Below are positions 17,032 through 25,265 of a DNA stretch of 64,000 nucleotides, in pieces; position 1 is the first letter of the stretch, and each line of letters begins with the position of its first letter. The stretch covers positions 6,600 to 70,599 of the forward strand of contig CAZFOB010000017.1 in assembly GCA_964520325.1 (NCBI GenBank), given 5' to 3'. Below the pieces are notes generated by a model. That model made no database searches. It was not told where the DNA came from and saw only the letters and a list, made by a program, of their open reading frames with translations. The DNA comes from CAZFOB01 sp964520325. GTDB taxonomy: Bacteria > Actinomycetota > JAICYB01. The position numbers and the translations under genes are program-made.

Positions 17032-17799
17032 ATGCCTGAATCCGTCAACGTCGAGCGTCACGGACCGGTGGCGGTCGTGCGATTGGACCGCCCGAAGGTC
17101 AACGCGCTGAACCAGCAGGTCGTCGAGGAGTTGAACGAGGCGTGCGCGCAGCTCGAAGAGGACCATTCGGCTCGGGTGGCGATCGTCTACGGCGGTGAGC
17201 GCACGTTCTCGGCGGGTGCCGACCTCAAGGAGATGGCCCAGGGCACGCCGTCGGACGTCCGGGAGCGTGTCGGCGCGCTGCAGAAGGTGTGCGACCGCAT
17301 CGAGGCTCTTCCCCTCGTGACGATCGCAGCCATCACCGGATACGCGCTCGGCGGTGGGTGCGAGATCGCGATGGCGTGTGACTTCCGCTTTGCCGTCGGC
17401 AACGCGAAGCTCGGCCAGCCCGAGATCGTGGTCGGGTTGATCCCCGGTGCCGGTGGCACCCAGCGACTTCCCCGACTCGTGGGACCTGCACGCGCGAAGT
17501 GGATGATCTTCACCGGTGAGTTCGTCGATGCACCGACGGCGCTTGCGTGGGGGCTGATCGACGAGGTCGCCCAAGGCGACGTCCTCGAGCTCGCCCTCAC
17601 GCATGCAAGCAGGTACGCCTCCGGTCCGACGCTATCGCTCGCGGCGGCCAAGCGGGCGATCAACCACGGTGTACGCACCGATGGTTTCGACCTCGAGCTC
17701 GATGAGTTCGTGAAGCTCTTCGACACGAGGGACACGTTGCACGGGCTCGAGAGCTTCGAGGCCAACGGCCCGGGCAAAGCTACTTACGAGGGACGATGA
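17032..17799 (+). CDS. enoyl-CoA hydratase/isomerase family protein
   Basis: 255 residues. Crotonase oxyanion-hole residues lie in FSAGADLKEM and GYALGGGCEIAMACDFR; the hydratase catalytic Glu positions are in GQPEIVVGLIPGAGGTQRLPRLVG. It would hydrate or isomerise enoyl-CoA in beta-oxidation-type metabolism. TATAGA at 17018-17023 is a candidate -10 only 9 nt from the ATG, giving a nearly leaderless transcript. Divergent from pncA. Its stop overlaps the first unit of the 44-bp repeat. Confidence 0.9.
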   Translation: MPESVNVERHGPVAVVRLDRPKVNALNQQVVEELNEACAQLEEDHSARVAIVYGGERTFSAGADLKEMAQGTPSDVRERVGALQKVCDRIEALPLVTIAAITGYALGGGCEIAMACDFRFAVGNAKLGQPEIVVGLIPGAGGTQRLPRLVGPARAKWMIFTGEFVDAPTALAWGLIDEVAQGDVLELALTHASRYASGPTLSLAAAKRAINHGVRTDGFDLELDEFVKLFDTRDTLHGLESFEANGPGKATYEGR

Positions 17800-17883
17800 G
17801 CGACTGCGGAGCGCGCAGCGCGGAGCAAGCGAGAATGAGATGAGCGACTGCGAAGCGCGCAGCGCGGAGCAAGCGAGGATGAG
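17796..17883 (+). repeat. two 44-bp direct repeats copying a gene start
   Basis: Two near-identical 44-bp units start at 17796 and 17840; each opens ATGAGCGACTG, the same 11 bases that begin the thioesterase gene at 17884. The core is GCGCGCAGCGCGGAGCAAGC. The unit length is not a multiple of 3, so the copies are not an in-frame extension. A related GC-rich sequence precedes ilvN (43415-43445). Confidence 0.85.
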
Positions 17884-18312
17884 ATGAGCGACTGGGACAC
17901 CGACCCGGTGAAGGCTTCGAACGACTTCTTCGGCCCGCTCGTCCCAGGACAGCTCGGATGCGTGTTCACCGAGGTATCGAAGGATCTGGTCGTGGGGCAG
18001 ATCCACGTGACGCACAACCTCATCGCCGGCACCGGCTACCTCTTCGCACCGGCGGTGATCGCGCTCGCCGACACGCTGTGCGCGATCGGTACTCCGAGCA
18101 ACGCGCCGCCGGACTCAACGTTCACTACGATCGAGCTCAAGACCAACTTCCTCGGCTCGGCCCGCGAGGGCGAGACCATCGAGGGACGTGCAACGCCTCG
18201 CCATGTCGGCAGGACGACGCAGGTGTGGGATTGCGAAGTCCGCAACATCACGACAGACCGCACGATCGCGCTCTTCCGCAACACTCAGATGATCCTTCCG
18301 AGGCGGGCCTGA
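17884..18312 (+). CDS. PaaI-type hotdog thioesterase
   Basis: 142 residues. The hotdog pattern is visible: FGPLVPGQLGCVFTEVS, then HVTHNLIAGTGYLFAPAVIALADTLCAIG (central helix with the Asp of the active site), then TTIELKTNFLGSAREGETIEGRATPRHVGRTTQVWDCEV. The family hydrolyses acyl-CoA thioesters. It follows the enoyl-CoA hydratase, consistent with acyl-CoA metabolism. The true start is the third ATGAGCGACTG, which continues into the domain. Confidence 0.88.
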   Translation: MSDWDTDPVKASNDFFGPLVPGQLGCVFTEVSKDLVVGQIHVTHNLIAGTGYLFAPAVIALADTLCAIGTPSNAPPDSTFTTIELKTNFLGSAREGETIEGRATPRHVGRTTQVWDCEVRNITTDRTIALFRNTQMILPRRA

Positions 18313-18314
18313 AG

Positions 18315-18704
18315 ATGGCCGAGGCGAGCCGGAAGATGGCGCGTGTTCTGGTGATCGACGACGACCCGCAGGTATTGAAGCTCGTGCAGATCAACCTCGA
18401 GAGCGAGGGATTCGAGGTGGAGACTGCGAGCGACGGGTCCGAAGCGCTCGACGCAGTCGCGCGCGAGAAGCCGGACGCCGTTGTGTGCGACCTCATGATG
18501 CCGGTGACCGACGGTTTCACGGTCCTCCGGACGCTTCGGCTTGACCCGGAGACCAAGAAGATCCCGTTCGTGATCCTTTCGGCGAAGACGATGCCCGCCG
18601 ACATCAAGCAGGCGCTCGAGATGGGCGCCGACCGCTACATCACCAAGCCGTTCGACCCGCAGGAACTCATCGATACGGTCACGCGGCTGCTCGCACCCGA
18701 TTAG
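18315..18704 (+). CDS. CheY-like single-domain response regulator
   Basis: 129 residues: a receiver domain only. Acidic pocket in VLVIDDDPQ, phospho-acceptor Asp in VVCDLMMPVTDG, Ser/Thr in VILSAK and Lys in ITKPFDP. With no output domain it would act by protein contact or as a phosphate relay. It starts 3 nt after the thioesterase stop; a second in-frame ATG at 18336 is possible. It is convergent with the NarL-type regulator, overlapping 4 nt. The partner kinase is not certain. Confidence 0.92.
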   Translation: MAEASRKMARVLVIDDDPQVLKLVQINLESEGFEVETASDGSEALDAVAREKPDAVVCDLMMPVTDGFTVLRTLRLDPETKKIPFVILSAKTMPADIKQALEMGADRYITKPFDPQELIDTVTRLLAPD

Positions 18705-19351
18705 GCCTGCGGAGCGACGACACCGGCGTCGAACGCGAGCACGATCGCCGCTGCTCTGTCACGGAGGTGGAGCTTGGTGAAGATGTGCCCGACGTGGCTC
18801 TTCACCGTCACCTCGCCGATGAACAGCTCCTCGGCGATCTCGGCGTTGCTGCGTCCTCGTCCGATGAGCTCGAGGACCTCGAGCTCTCGGGCGGTGAGGT
18901 GCTTGAGGTCGGCCGCCGGCTTGCTGGGCGTGGTCCCGCGGTAAGCAGCGAGCACACGGCCGGTCACGCCAGGGTCGAGCCAGGCTTCGCCATCGGCGAC
19001 TGTTCGCAACGCTCTCACGATCTCCTCGCCGGGAGCGTCCTTCAGCTGGAACCCCGCGGCACCGGCGCGCAGCGCGGCCGAGAGGAGCTCGTCGTCGTCG
19101 AACGTTGTCAGGACGAGGACGGGCGGCGCATCGGCGCGCTCGCGGAGGCGTGTCGTTGCCTCGACGCCGTCCACTCGCTTCATGCGGATGTCCATCACGA
19201 CGACGTCCGGCTCGTGTTCTCGGACGGCGGCGGGGACCTCGTCGCCGTCCTCGCATTCCGCGACGACCTCGAGGTCGTCGGTCGTGGCGATGATCCGTCC
19301 GAGGCCTGAACGCACGAGCTCCTGATCATCGACGAGCAGGACGCGGATCAT
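18701..19351 (-). CDS. NarL/LuxR-type response regulator
   Basis: 216 residues. Receiver domain (1-120): VLLVDDQELVR, VVVMDIRMKRVDG with the acceptor Asp, VLTTFDDD, QLKDAPGE. C-terminal LuxR helix-turn-helix (about 150-210): LTARELEVLELIGRGRSNAEIAEELFIGEVTVKSHVGHIFTKL. The start overlaps the kinase stop (ATGA), so it pairs with the kinase at 19348-20532 as a two-component system. Target genes unknown. Confidence 0.94.
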   Translation of the reverse strand: MIRVLLVDDQELVRSGLGRIIATTDDLEVVAECEDGDEVPAAVREHEPDVVVMDIRMKRVDGVEATTRLRERADAPPVLVLTTFDDDELLSAALRAGAAGFQLKDAPGEEIVRALRTVADGEAWLDPGVTGRVLAAYRGTTPSKPAADLKHLTARELEVLELIGRGRSNAEIAEELFIGEVTVKSHVGHIFTKLHLRDRAAAIVLAFDAGVVAPQA

Positions 19352-20532
19352 GCGACGGGCTTGGGTGCGACCACGGACACCGCCCACCCGTCGTGTTCGT
19401 CGATGGCGAGTTCGCCGCCGAGCAGTGCCGCGCGCTCGGCCATGCCGCGCAGACCAAGTCCGGCGACGTTTCTCGCCATGCCGTTCGTCCGTTTGTTGTG
19501 GACGCGCAAGGAAACGTTCTTCTCGCCGACGTCCAGCTCGACGAGGACGGCGGCACCAGGCGCGTGCTTCACCGCGTTGGTGAGGGACTCCTGGATGATC
19601 CGGTAAAGATTCAGTCCCGCGGCCGGTGAAAGATCAGCGAGTTGTCCGTTGACCGTCAACGCTGCGTCGAGTCCCGCGGCGCAGAAGTCCGATACGAGCT
19701 TCGGCAGATCGACGACGCCGGGCATCGGCGCTGCGGTTGCGCTCTCTTCGGGGCCGAGCAGACCGACCGTGCGTCTGACTTCGTTCAAGCTGTTGCGTCC
19801 CTGGGTCTCCGCGGCCTTCAAGGCATCGAGAGCGTCGGAGGTCCTGCCGCGCTCGAGCGCCATGCGCGCGGCGGTCACGTGCAGCATGGTCACGCTGAGC
19901 GAGTGCGCGATGACGTCGTGCACTTCCCGCGCGATGCGACCACGCTCGTCCGACGCGGCCTTTTCCGCCAGGCCTGCTTGTGCTTCCATGAGTTGCTGCT
20001 TCCTCGCGTCGAGCTCGCCGACCATGAACCCACCGAACCAGCCGAACGTGATGCCGATCACCCAGATGAAGGAACCGTCGAACCGACCGAGGACTTCGCC
20101 GGCAACCACCACGGCAACGCCGAGGAGGCAGCCCCAGAGACCCAAGCGCTTTCGGCGTCCCGCCCGGGTTGCGACCTCTGCGGCAGTGAACACGAGGACG
20201 AACGGCGAGAAGTCGGTTTCGACCTGGTGAAATGCGAGGTAGCCGATCCCCGCCACAACCGCAAGCGGGAAGAGCGGGAGGGGCAGGCCTACCTGCCGAC
20301 GTGTGAAGACCGCAAGAACGTCGAGGAGGTAGGGAAGGAATGCGACGGCAGCCGCGAGCGTGGCGCCGGCGAAGGTGTATCCGAACGGGATTCCCGGCCG
20401 ATCCCAGTACTCACGTCGCTGGAGGATCGCGGCTGCCAAGTTGATCCCGACGAACGCTGCGGCTCCGATCGGTACGAACTTCGGCCATTCGTCGAGAGCG
20501 GCGTCGGGTGGGGGAACTGCGCGTGCGGACAT
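19348..20532 (-). CDS. NarL-family sensor histidine kinase
   Basis: 394 residues. About five or six N-terminal transmembrane helices (roughly residues 20-165) with no clear extracellular sensor domain, then a HisKA_3 dimerisation helix with the phospho-His in RIAREVHDVIAHSLSV (about 205-220), the N-box YRIIQESLTNAVKHA and G-box GLGLRGMAERA. This is the architecture of membrane kinases of the DesK/LiaS type that sense envelope state. It is coupled to the downstream regulator gene. Confidence 0.93.
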   Translation of the reverse strand: MSARAVPPPDAALDEWPKFVPIGAAAFVGINLAAAILQRREYWDRPGIPFGYTFAGATLAAAVAFLPYLLDVLAVFTRRQVGLPLPLFPLAVVAGIGYLAFHQVETDFSPFVLVFTAAEVATRAGRRKRLGLWGCLLGVAVVVAGEVLGRFDGSFIWVIGITFGWFGGFMVGELDARKQQLMEAQAGLAEKAASDERGRIAREVHDVIAHSLSVTMLHVTAARMALERGRTSDALDALKAAETQGRNSLNEVRRTVGLLGPEESATAAPMPGVVDLPKLVSDFCAAGLDAALTVNGQLADLSPAAGLNLYRIIQESLTNAVKHAPGAAVLVELDVGEKNVSLRVHNKRTNGMARNVAGLGLRGMAERAALLGGELAIDEHDGWAVSVVAPKPVA

Positions 20533-20717
20533 GGGTCCAGCGTAGGCGGCCCGCCGCCTTGCCTCTTCCTCCCCAGGTCGTGTCCGCCCTCCACCCACAG
20601 GAGGAGGACGCGCTCCACTCAAAGGTTGCGTCGGAATCGTCCTCCGGCACGATGCCCCTTTTGCTCTGCGGTCCTACGGTTCATTTGTCAGATCCGCCGG
20701 CCGAAAGGAGCCCCGAG

Positions 20718-21101
20718 ATGCGCAAGGAAGACAAGATCAGAGAGTTGGAGCTGTTCTCCGGCTGCGGCACCGACGAGGCCCGATGGGTGGCTCGCAACGC
20801 GGATGAGGTCGAGGTGGCAGCCGGCGAGACGCTCGCCGTGGCGGGGACGAAGGTCCGTGAGTTCTTCGTCGTTCTCGACGGCGTGCTCGGTTCCGACGGT
20901 GGATCGATGTTCACACGACCGGCGCACTTCGGAGAGATCGGACTGATCAGCGGCGGTTGCCACGTCGAGTCGATCCACGCGTTGACGACCTGCCGTGTGC
21001 TTGTCTTCGACGCACGAGGCTTCAACGGATTGCTCGCGCGCGTACCGGCAGTTGCCCGCAAGCTGATGCGCGAGCTCGTCGAGCGCGTAGCGGCCGCTTA
21101 G
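20718..21101 (+). CDS. small cyclic-nucleotide-binding-fold protein
   Basis: 127 residues, preceded by a strong AAAGGAG (20704-20710). The CRP-type beta roll is visible (AAGETLAVAGTKVREFFVVLDGVLG, FGEIGLISGGCHVESIHALTTCRVLVFDARGF). The phosphate-binding Arg normally following the GE-L motif is absent (GGCHVESIHAL), so cNMP binding is doubtful. No DNA-binding domain follows. It is convergent with the galT-like gene. Confidence 0.82.
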   Translation: MRKEDKIRELELFSGCGTDEARWVARNADEVEVAAGETLAVAGTKVREFFVVLDGVLGSDGGSMFTRPAHFGEIGLISGGCHVESIHALTTCRVLVFDARGFNGLLARVPAVARKLMRELVERVAAA

Positions 21102-21997
21102 GAGTCCGCTGGGCGAAGCGCTCTCGCAGTTTCGTGGGGGTCGGCTGCCACGATCGGCAGCTCGGCCCCCATCTCGAGTCCGCCCCAGATGGCGATGCGC
21201 GGCATGAGGTGAGCGTGCCAGTGGAAGGCAGCGGTACCCGCGGGAGCGGTGTGCATCACGAGGTTGAACGGGAGCGAGTCGCCGAAGTGGGAAACGCTTC
21301 GGCGCACGGCTGAGGCCAGCGCTTCGGCCACCGTCGGCAGCTCGTCGTCGGCGAGATCGGTAAGACGCGGCGTGCAGCGGCCGATCACGAGCAACTCTCC
21401 AGCCACGAAGGGCACGGGGTGGGCGACGACTCTGAAGTCGCCGGTCTCGGTGATCAGGAGCTCGTCGTCGTCGCGCATGGCGCACGCGATGCACGGACCG
21501 TCGGCGAAGCTCTCGGATTCGCGTTCGAGAGAAGGCGGGATCGCACCGAGCCCGAAGATCTGCCCGTGCGCATGGGTACGTGAGGCACCGGCCGCCCGTC
21601 CGCGGTTCCAGACCGCAACAACGGCCGGTGTCGGCGCGGCCCGGACCCGTTCGCGATACGCGGTCACAACGTCCGTTCGTTCGTCCAGGTCCTGTTCCTC
21701 GTACCGGGTCAGGTGGTGTGGCGTGTGGAACACCACTTCGTGGAATGGCGCGGCGGGGTAGAGGTTGGGGACGACGCGAACGCTCCAGCCCGGTCCATCG
21801 GGGGCCGAACCCCGGCCATCCATGGAGGCACGGATCGAGAAGGTCTCCGGGGGTGTCCGCTGTTCCTGCCCGCCGCAGAAGTCGCACGGCTCTGCGTCCG
21901 GCCTGTACTTCTCGAGCGCGGGTGCGCCGCGGGCCGCGCGCTCGGGGGCGAGCAGTACGCTGCGGCGTCCTAAGGGGTCGAACCGAAGCTCGGGCAT
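21098..21997 (-). CDS. galactose-1-phosphate uridylyltransferase family protein
   Basis: 299 residues. Zinc Cys pair CDFC in the N-terminal domain, VVPNLYPA, and the histidine-triad nucleophile motif ASRTHAHGQIFG (about residues 138-149; family GAS-xPHPHGQI). A second pair CIAC and a C-terminal FHWHAHLMPR complete the HIT fold. GalT moves UMP between UDP-glucose and galactose-1-phosphate. No galK/galE neighbours are present, so another nucleotidyl transfer is possible. Shortish compared with E. coli GalT (about 348). Confidence 0.8.
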   Translation of the reverse strand: MPELRFDPLGRRSVLLAPERAARGAPALEKYRPDAEPCDFCGGQEQRTPPETFSIRASMDGRGSAPDGPGWSVRVVPNLYPAAPFHEVVFHTPHHLTRYEEQDLDERTDVVTAYRERVRAAPTPAVVAVWNRGRAAGASRTHAHGQIFGLGAIPPSLERESESFADGPCIACAMRDDDELLITETGDFRVVAHPVPFVAGELLVIGRCTPRLTDLADDELPTVAEALASAVRRSVSHFGDSLPFNLVMHTAPAGTAAFHWHAHLMPRIAIWGGLEMGAELPIVAADPHETARALRPADS

Positions 21998-22017
21998 AGC
22001 CCTCCTATCATGACCGG

Positions 22018-23202
22018 GTGCACTACCTCGATTACGCCGCCACGGCCCCGGTCCTTCCCGAAGTCCGGGAGGCGATGCTTCCGTACCTCGACGAGCGGTG
22101 GGGAAACCCGTCGAGCATCTACGCGACCGGTCGCGAAGCTCGCAAGGGGATCGACGAGTCCCGTGAGAAGCTCGCGCTCGCGATCGGCTGCGCGCCCGAG
22201 GAGATCGTCTTCACCGGGAGCGGCACGGAGGCCGGCAACCTTGCCGTCAAAGGAACGGCGTGGGCGCAAGGAAGCAGGGGCCGACACATCTTGTTGACGA
22301 AGATCGAGCACCACGCCGTGCTCGATGCGTCCGAGTGGCTGGCAACTCAGGGGTTCGACATCGAGTTCCTCCCAGTGGACGGGACGGGCCTCGTCTCACC
22401 GCGAGCCGTCAGCGAGCGTCTCCGCGACGACACGATCCTCGTTGCGCTCATGCTTGCCAACAACGAGATCGGCACGATCGAACCCGTCGCCGAGGTGGCG
22501 GCCATCTGCCGCGAGCGCGGCGTGCTCACGTTCACCGATGCGGTACAGGCACTCGGCAAGATCCATGTGGACGTCCGCGCGCTCGGCGTCGATCTTGCAG
22601 CCTTCTCCGCGCACAAGATCGGCGGACCGAAAGGGACGGGCGCGCTCTACGTGCGGCGCGGTGTGAAGCTCGTGCCGCACACCCACGGCGGCGGCCAGGA
22701 ACGCGGACGCCGTTCGGGCACCGAGAACCCCGCCGGCGTGGTGGGTTTCGCGACGGCCGCCGAGATCGTGACGCACGAGCTCGAGATGCAAGCACCTCGA
22801 TGGACGGCGTTACGCGACCGGCTGTGGGACGGACTGCGCGAGCGCATCTCAGACGTTCGGCTGAACGGGGCCGGGATCGTTGGAGCGCAACGGCTCCCGC
22901 ACAACCTCAACGTTTCGGTGCGCGGCGTGGTCGGCGAAGACATCCTGCTGATGCTCGATGCGGTAGGCGTCTGCGCATCGACCGGTTCGGCCTGCCAGTC
23001 GGGATCGGTCGAGTCTTCGTACGTGCTCGGTGCGTGCGGCGTCGAGCGGAAGTGGGCCGAGGGTGCGCTCCGCTTCACCGTCGGACGCGAGAGCAGCGAC
23101 GCGGACGTGGACGCAGTGCTCGACGCTCTTCCTCCGATCGTCGACCGCATGCGGGCTTTCTCGACGGGGCGCCATTCGGCGCATCCGGGCGCGCGTCGCT
23201 GA
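22018..23202 (+). CDS. cysteine desulfurase (IscS/NifS type)
   Basis: 394 residues from GTG 22018. PLP-dependent; releases sulfur from cysteine as a persulfide. The PLP Lys lies in SAHKIGGPKGTGALYV; the catalytic Cys is in VCASTGSACQSGS (about residue 326). The N-terminal YLDYAATAPVLPEV and NPSSIYATGREAR are family signatures. The next gene, 2 nt away, is mnmA, which needs this sulfur for tRNA 2-thiouridine; a role in Fe-S assembly is also possible. Confidence 0.95.
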   Translation: MHYLDYAATAPVLPEVREAMLPYLDERWGNPSSIYATGREARKGIDESREKLALAIGCAPEEIVFTGSGTEAGNLAVKGTAWAQGSRGRHILLTKIEHHAVLDASEWLATQGFDIEFLPVDGTGLVSPRAVSERLRDDTILVALMLANNEIGTIEPVAEVAAICRERGVLTFTDAVQALGKIHVDVRALGVDLAAFSAHKIGGPKGTGALYVRRGVKLVPHTHGGGQERGRRSGTENPAGVVGFATAAEIVTHELEMQAPRWTALRDRLWDGLRERISDVRLNGAGIVGAQRLPHNLNVSVRGVVGEDILLMLDAVGVCASTGSACQSGSVESSYVLGACGVERKWAEGALRFTVGRESSDADVDAVLDALPPIVDRMRAFSTGRHSAHPGARR

Positions 23203-23204
23203 CG

Positions 23205-24260
23205 ATGGCTCGTTTGCTCGCCGCCATGTCGGGCGGCGTCGACTCCTCGGTGGCCACGGCGCTCGCCATCGAGGCAGGCCACGAGGTCGTTGGCGCCACG
23301 CTCAAACAATGGGAGTTCCCGGACGAGGAAACGCGACTGTCGAAGGGGTGCTCGACACTCGATGCGGTCGCCGACGCGCGCCGGGCCGCCGACGTTCTGC
23401 GGATCCCGCATTACACCTTCGACTTCCGCGAGGTCTTCAACCGCGAAGTGGTCGAGCCCTTCATCGACGATTACGCCAACGGCCTCACACCGAACCCGTG
23501 CGTTCGGTGCAACGAGCGCGTCCGATTCGGTGAGCTCGCGGACAAGGCCGAGATGCTCGGTTTCGACGGTTTGATCACCGGCCACTATGCGCGGATCGCC
23601 GATGGACGTCTGTTTCGTGCGAACAACCGCGACAAGGATCAGAGCTATGTGCTCTATGCGATCGGTCGCAAGGCCCTCGACCACGCGCACTTCCCGCTCG
23701 GCGAGATCACGTCGAAGTCGGACGTCCGCGAGATCGCTCGTACGCTCGGCCTCGGCAACGCCGATCGCGAGGACTCGCTCGAGGTGTGCTTCGTCGGCGA
23801 GGGCAAACGGCCTGGGGATGTCGTCGGTGAGCGTGTACCCGTCGCTGTACGCAGCGGGCCGATCGTCGATGCGACAGGCGAGGTCATCGGAGAACATCGG
23901 GGCCTCGCGTACTACACGGTGGGTCAGCGACGGGGGCTTCTTGGGGACGGCACTCGCCGCTATGTGACCGAGATCGACCCTTCTCGCAACGCCCTCATGG
24001 TGGACGTCTCGCCTCACGAGTCGACCTTCCTGGAAGCCATGCGTCCGCGATTCTTCGGGTCGATCCCATCCGACGGAAGCGTTGTCGGTGCCGTCGTCCG
24101 GTATCGCGCGGACGAGGTGCCCGCGGTCATCCACGCGACCGCCGACGGCTTTTCGCTCGACTTCGAGCATGGTGTGCGAGCGGTTGCGCCCGGACAGGCC
24201 GTCGTCCTGTACGACGGCGACGAAGTGATCGGCGGCGGGACGATCGCGCGTGCGCAGTAG
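23205..24260 (+). CDS. mnmA: tRNA-specific 2-thiouridylase
   Basis: 351 residues. The PP-loop SGGVDSS (9-15) activates tRNA U34 with ATP; the catalytic Cys pair is in NPCVRCNERVRFG and SLEVCFVG. Other signatures: LITGHYARI, DKDQSYVLYAI and YYTVGQRRGLL. It makes 2-thiouridine at the wobble base of Lys, Glu and Gln tRNAs. Co-transcribed with the cysteine desulfurase that supplies sulfur. Overlaps the next gene by 11 nt. Confidence 0.96.
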   Translation: MARLLAAMSGGVDSSVATALAIEAGHEVVGATLKQWEFPDEETRLSKGCSTLDAVADARRAADVLRIPHYTFDFREVFNREVVEPFIDDYANGLTPNPCVRCNERVRFGELADKAEMLGFDGLITGHYARIADGRLFRANNRDKDQSYVLYAIGRKALDHAHFPLGEITSKSDVREIARTLGLGNADREDSLEVCFVGEGKRPGDVVGERVPVAVRSGPIVDATGEVIGEHRGLAYYTVGQRRGLLGDGTRRYVTEIDPSRNALMVDVSPHESTFLEAMRPRFFGSIPSDGSVVGAVVRYRADEVPAVIHATADGFSLDFEHGVRAVAPGQAVVLYDGDEVIGGGTIARAQ

Positions 24261-25242
24261 AGCGCGCGCGCGACGATCGCGCTCGAGGCGGACCCCCGTG
24301 TTTTCGCGCGCCAGGTTGTTCGTCGGTCTGCTCGTCATCACCCTGATCGGCGCAGGCGGGATGTTCGCACTCGCGCGTCTGCGCGGCGGCCCCGACCCGG
24401 GCAGCGTCGTGTACGCGTCGCCGGAGGGTGTGTTCGTCCACGACCTCTCGAGCGGACACGACCGCCTCGCGGCCACGCTCCCGAAGGGCACCGTCGCCGC
24501 GATACCGAGTCCGGACGGGAAGTGGGTCGCCTACTCGCGCGGCGTCGGCGAGTTGTGGCTTGCCTCGCTCCGTTCCCGTCAACGGTTCCAGGTGGCGGAC
24601 CAATTCGTCGTCCCGCTCGGATGGAGCCCCGACGGACGCCTCCTGGCGAGCGAGCTGCTGTCGGACCGGGATCTCGTCCTCATCGATCCCGACGAGGGCC
24701 GCGAGGTTCTGAAGTCCGGCGGTGTTCCTCCCTCATCTTTCCCCGTGTGGCTGGATGAGCACCGCTTCGCCATCGCGACGAGCGACGAGGAGTTCGTCCT
24801 CTTCGACACGAGGCGGCCGTCCCGATCAGTCGCGGCTCCCGGCGCACCGCTCGCCGCTTCGCCGGACGGTGAGGAGCTCCTGTTCGCCCTGCGCGACAAG
24901 GTACTCGTCGCGAAGATCGAGGGGAAGAAGCGAGGACAGCTGAAGACGATCTTCACCGGCACGGCAACGCACGCAGCGACGAGCGGCGACGGGTTCCTCG
25001 CGATCGCTGCCAAGGATCCGAAGGGCCATAGCGGCGCGTGGGTGTTCCAAGGTGGCTCGAAGAAGACGCGCGTCGTGTCCGGAAAGGTCGACGGCCTCGC
25101 CTGGTCCGCCAAGGGTGCCGCGCTTCTGTACCAACGCGGGGGTGTGATCTACGCCATCGCGCACGCCGGATCCGATCCGGTCCGCGTGAGCCGGCGCGGG
25201 GTGAAGGTCTTCCGGCTGCTCTCGTTCATCGTGGTGCCCTAG
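24250..25242 (+). CDS. membrane-anchored beta-propeller (TolB/WD40-like) protein
   Basis: 330 residues from GTG 24250. A very basic N-terminus (about 15 Arg/Ser-rich residues), one transmembrane helix (about 22-42) and then TolB/WD40-type blades with repeated SPDGKWVAYS, SPDGRLLASE and SPDGEELLFA. The propeller would lie outside the membrane. It has no catalytic residues and is probably a scaffold or binding protein. It overlaps mnmA by 11 nt; the reason for that linkage is unclear. Confidence 0.8.
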   Translation: MRSRARARRSRSRRTPVFSRARLFVGLLVITLIGAGGMFALARLRGGPDPGSVVYASPEGVFVHDLSSGHDRLAATLPKGTVAAIPSPDGKWVAYSRGVGELWLASLRSRQRFQVADQFVVPLGWSPDGRLLASELLSDRDLVLIDPDEGREVLKSGGVPPSSFPVWLDEHRFAIATSDEEFVLFDTRRPSRSVAAPGAPLAASPDGEELLFALRDKVLVAKIEGKKRGQLKTIFTGTATHAATSGDGFLAIAAKDPKGHSGAWVFQGGSKKTRVVSGKVDGLAWSAKGAALLYQRGGVIYAIAHAGSDPVRVSRRGVKVFRLLSFIVVP

Positions 25243-25265
25243 CCTTCAGCATTACCCTGACCCTC

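Noticed and set aside
22647..24491. 614-codon open frame antisense to the cysteine desulfurase and mnmA genes
   Set aside because: Both sense genes have all catalytic motifs; the antisense frame is a GC-bias artefact.
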